Below the pieces are notes generated by a model. The model did not search any database, was not told where the DNA came from, and saw nothing but the letters and a program-made list of their open reading frames with translations. DNA of 8,334 nt from an uncultured archaeon. GTDB taxonomy: Archaea; Halobacteriota; Methanosarcinia; Methanotrichales; Methanotrichaceae. The DNA lies in NCBI GenBank assembly GCA_902385025.1, contig CABMDX010000136.1, forward strand, positions 1-8,334, read 5' to 3'. Shown piece after piece: positions 6,320-8,334 of the stretch. The stretch's first letter is position 1, and every line of letters begins with the position of its first letter. The translations under genes were made by a program, and so were the position numbers.

Positions 6320-8334
6320 AGTCCATCGAGGATCTGATGGGGTTGGAAGTGGTGGACCCTGCCATGGGCAGCGGCCATTTCCTGGTGGCGGCTGTCAATG
6401 ATATCACCTCCTGGGCAATTTCACTTCTGCACGAATATCCTGATGCGCCCCTCGGCACCGTGGTGGAAGAGGATCGAAGAATGATCCTGGAAGAGCAGGC
6501 AAAGAGAAAGATTGCCCTGAATGGTGACCTGCTCACGGATACGATTATCCTGAAGAGGATGGTCATGAAGCGCTCCGTCTTTGGCGTGGATCTGAATCCC
6601 ATGGCAGTAGAGCTGGCCAAGCTCTCCTTATGGCTGGAGTCCTTCACCATCGGCACGCCTCTGACCTTTTTGGACCACCACATGCGCTGCGGCGACAGCC
6701 TGATGGGCCTATGGAAGTCGAGCCTCCAGGAGGAGCGCCAGACTCGTCTGCAATGGTTCACTGGCGAGCTGGAGGCAGCAGCGAAAGCCATCTTCCACGG
6801 AGTCAGCCAATCGCATGACCTTTCTGCAGAGGAGCTCAGCCAGAGCAGGGGGGCTTATGAGCAGTCCCGGCATATAACAAAGCCCCAGGAGGAGCTGCTG
6901 GACCGGCAGGTCTCAAGCCTTGCCCGCAAGTTCAATGCGTTTCACTGGGAGTACGAATTTCCTGACGCCTTTGCTGAGACGGAGTGGGGCTTTGATCTGG
7001 TGGTCATGAATCCGCCCTGGGAGGCGGTCAAGCCTGAAGATGATGAATCCTTCTCGGGCATCGAGCCAGGCTTCAGAAAGATCAATAGCAAACCAGAGAA
7101 GCGAAAGGTGATGGAGAGGCTCCTGAAAAGCCCGGTGATCCAGGCCGCCTACTGGGATTACCGGGAGAGGATCGAGCAGCGCATCAATTTCTACCGATCT
7201 GCGGAGTATTCTCTGAGGGGGAGCGGAGATACGAATCTCTGGAAGCTCTTCATGGAACGAGGCATGAAGCTCTTGGCCAGAGGAGGCAGCCTGGCCGTGG
7301 TCGTGCCCTCCGGCATCGTCACGGACGAAGGCGCAAAGCCGCTGCGGGAGAAGTTGTTTGAGGGAAGGATCAGGGGCATTTTTGAGTTCGAGAACAAGTT
7401 TGGAATATTTCCTGATGTTCATAGAAGCTATAAATACGCCCTTCTGATCTGGGACCGGGCTGACCCCGTTGCAGCTTTCCCGGCGGCGTTCTACCTGCAA
7501 CATATGGAGGCTCTGGAGGGGAAGGCGGAGCAGGAGAAGTTTCTGGAAATGCCCATGGATCTGGTTCGCCTTTGCGCTCCGGAAAGCCTCTCCATTCCGG
7601 AGGTGCGCAGTGTGCGGCATTTGCGGGTCTTCACCAAAATTTGCCACGAACACCCCTTGCTGGGAGATCCGGAAAAGAGGTGGCATGTGAGCCTGGTTGC
7701 CGAGCTGCACAGAACCAACGACAGCAACCTTTTCCGCAGCGACGGCCAGGGCTGGCCACTCATAGAGGGCAAGTGCTTCCATCAATTCCTGCCCGATTAC
7801 GAGAAGCCCACCTTCACAGTCGATCCCGATCAAGGATTGAAGAGGACGGCACGATGCAGGGATTACAAAGACGGATTGAATGGATTCCTGCACATGATGC
7901 CCAGGCTGGCATTCAGGGATGTGGCGCGGAGCACGGATGTAAGAAGTTCGATCGCTTGTATGTTGCCGCCAAGGACACTTTGCTCCAACAAGGCACCATT
8001 AGCTATTCCCATTGTGAAAGGCCGTGTGCCAAGGGACAAGACATATCAGGGGTTCGTGAGCTATTTGGCAGGTATATTCAATTCGTTTGTGTTTGATTTT
8101 CTGATACGCACTCGCGTTAGCATAAATCTCAATTTCTTCTACGTCTACCAGACCCCCGTCCCCGCCGACTATCATAGCAGCCTAGCCCATAAAATCAAGA
8201 AGATTGCCGCTCGCCTCAGCTCTCCCGATGACCGCTTCACCGAGCTGGCGCAGGCTATGGGCGTCCCCTTCGGCCCACTGACCATGAAGGAGCGACTGGA
8301 GATGACAGCGGAGCTGAACGCCCTTGTAGCACGC
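6223..8334 (+). CDS. Eco57I-like restriction-modification protein, methyltransferase and target-recognition part (runs off window)
   Basis: Continuation of the gene starting at 4481. The frame is open from 6199 to the right edge with no stop. If one base is restored in the G-run at 6223-6225, residues number on from 582: GLEPHFLRREAIF, then AdoMet-binding motif I DPAMGSGHF (626-634), motif II VFGVDLNP (700-707), GDSLMG (738-743), and catalytic motif IV NPPW (844-847), the N6-adenine signature. The later part (about 1092-1230) looks like a target-recognition domain: LIEGKCFHQF, RLAFRDVARSTD, and RTRVSINLNFFYVYQTPVP. The visible joined product is 1285 residues, with the end missing. Read alone, its first ATGs (6271, 6316) precede motif I, so a separate methyltransferase polypeptide is conceivable. 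The order of motifs fits the gamma class. Companion genes, if any, lie to the right. Confidence 0.84.

Noticed and set aside
6913..7893. 326-codon minus-strand open frame inside the methyltransferase
   Set aside because: It is fully antisense to the NPPW-containing methyltransferase frame and has no family features; the opposite strand carries conserved motifs throughout.
7572..8096. 174-codon plus-strand open frame within the methyltransferase C-terminus
   Set aside because: The overlapping frame is open to the window edge and contains the target-recognition motifs; this one is composition-driven.

Overview
The window looks archaeal, most likely a methanogen of the Methanothrix/Methanosarcinales kind. 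The grounds are a phosphoserine phosphatase with tandem ACT domains, a short FprA-type flavodoxin, and upstream regions carrying TATA-box-like elements and oligo-T rather than bacterial -35/-10 boxes. The lineage is inference; no rRNA or marker gene is present.

Layout. On the minus strand there is a small flavodoxin cut by the left edge (1-421). It is followed by about 510 bases with no convincing gene, then an NAD(P)-dependent aldehyde dehydrogenase (936-2368) split by a one-base frameshift. A short AT-rich divergent promoter region (2369-2530) separates this from the plus-strand genes. Those are a small multi-pass membrane protein of unknown function (2531-3073), phosphoserine phosphatase SerB (conserved frame 3169-4383, start unresolved), and a very large Eco57I-like adenine-specific DNA methyltransferase / restriction-modification protein (4481 to beyond the right edge), itself split by a one-base frameshift near 6223.

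The genes do not form one pathway. SerB makes serine, the dehydrogenase oxidises an aldehyde of unknown identity, the flavodoxin carries electrons, and the methyltransferase is a genome-defence gene that probably opens a defence locus continuing to the right of the window.

The most striking point is that three of the five genes show the same lesion, each repaired by adding one base. This may mean residual indel errors in the assembly, real decay, or (least likely) recoding. The candidate most worth following biologically is the methyltransferase: its N-terminal region resembles an HsdR-like nuclease domain but seems to lack the E-x-K catalytic motif. A perfect 12-bp palindrome with a repeated half-site brackets the flavodoxin promoter and looks like an operator. 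I see no RNA gene, CRISPR array, insertion sequence or attachment site.
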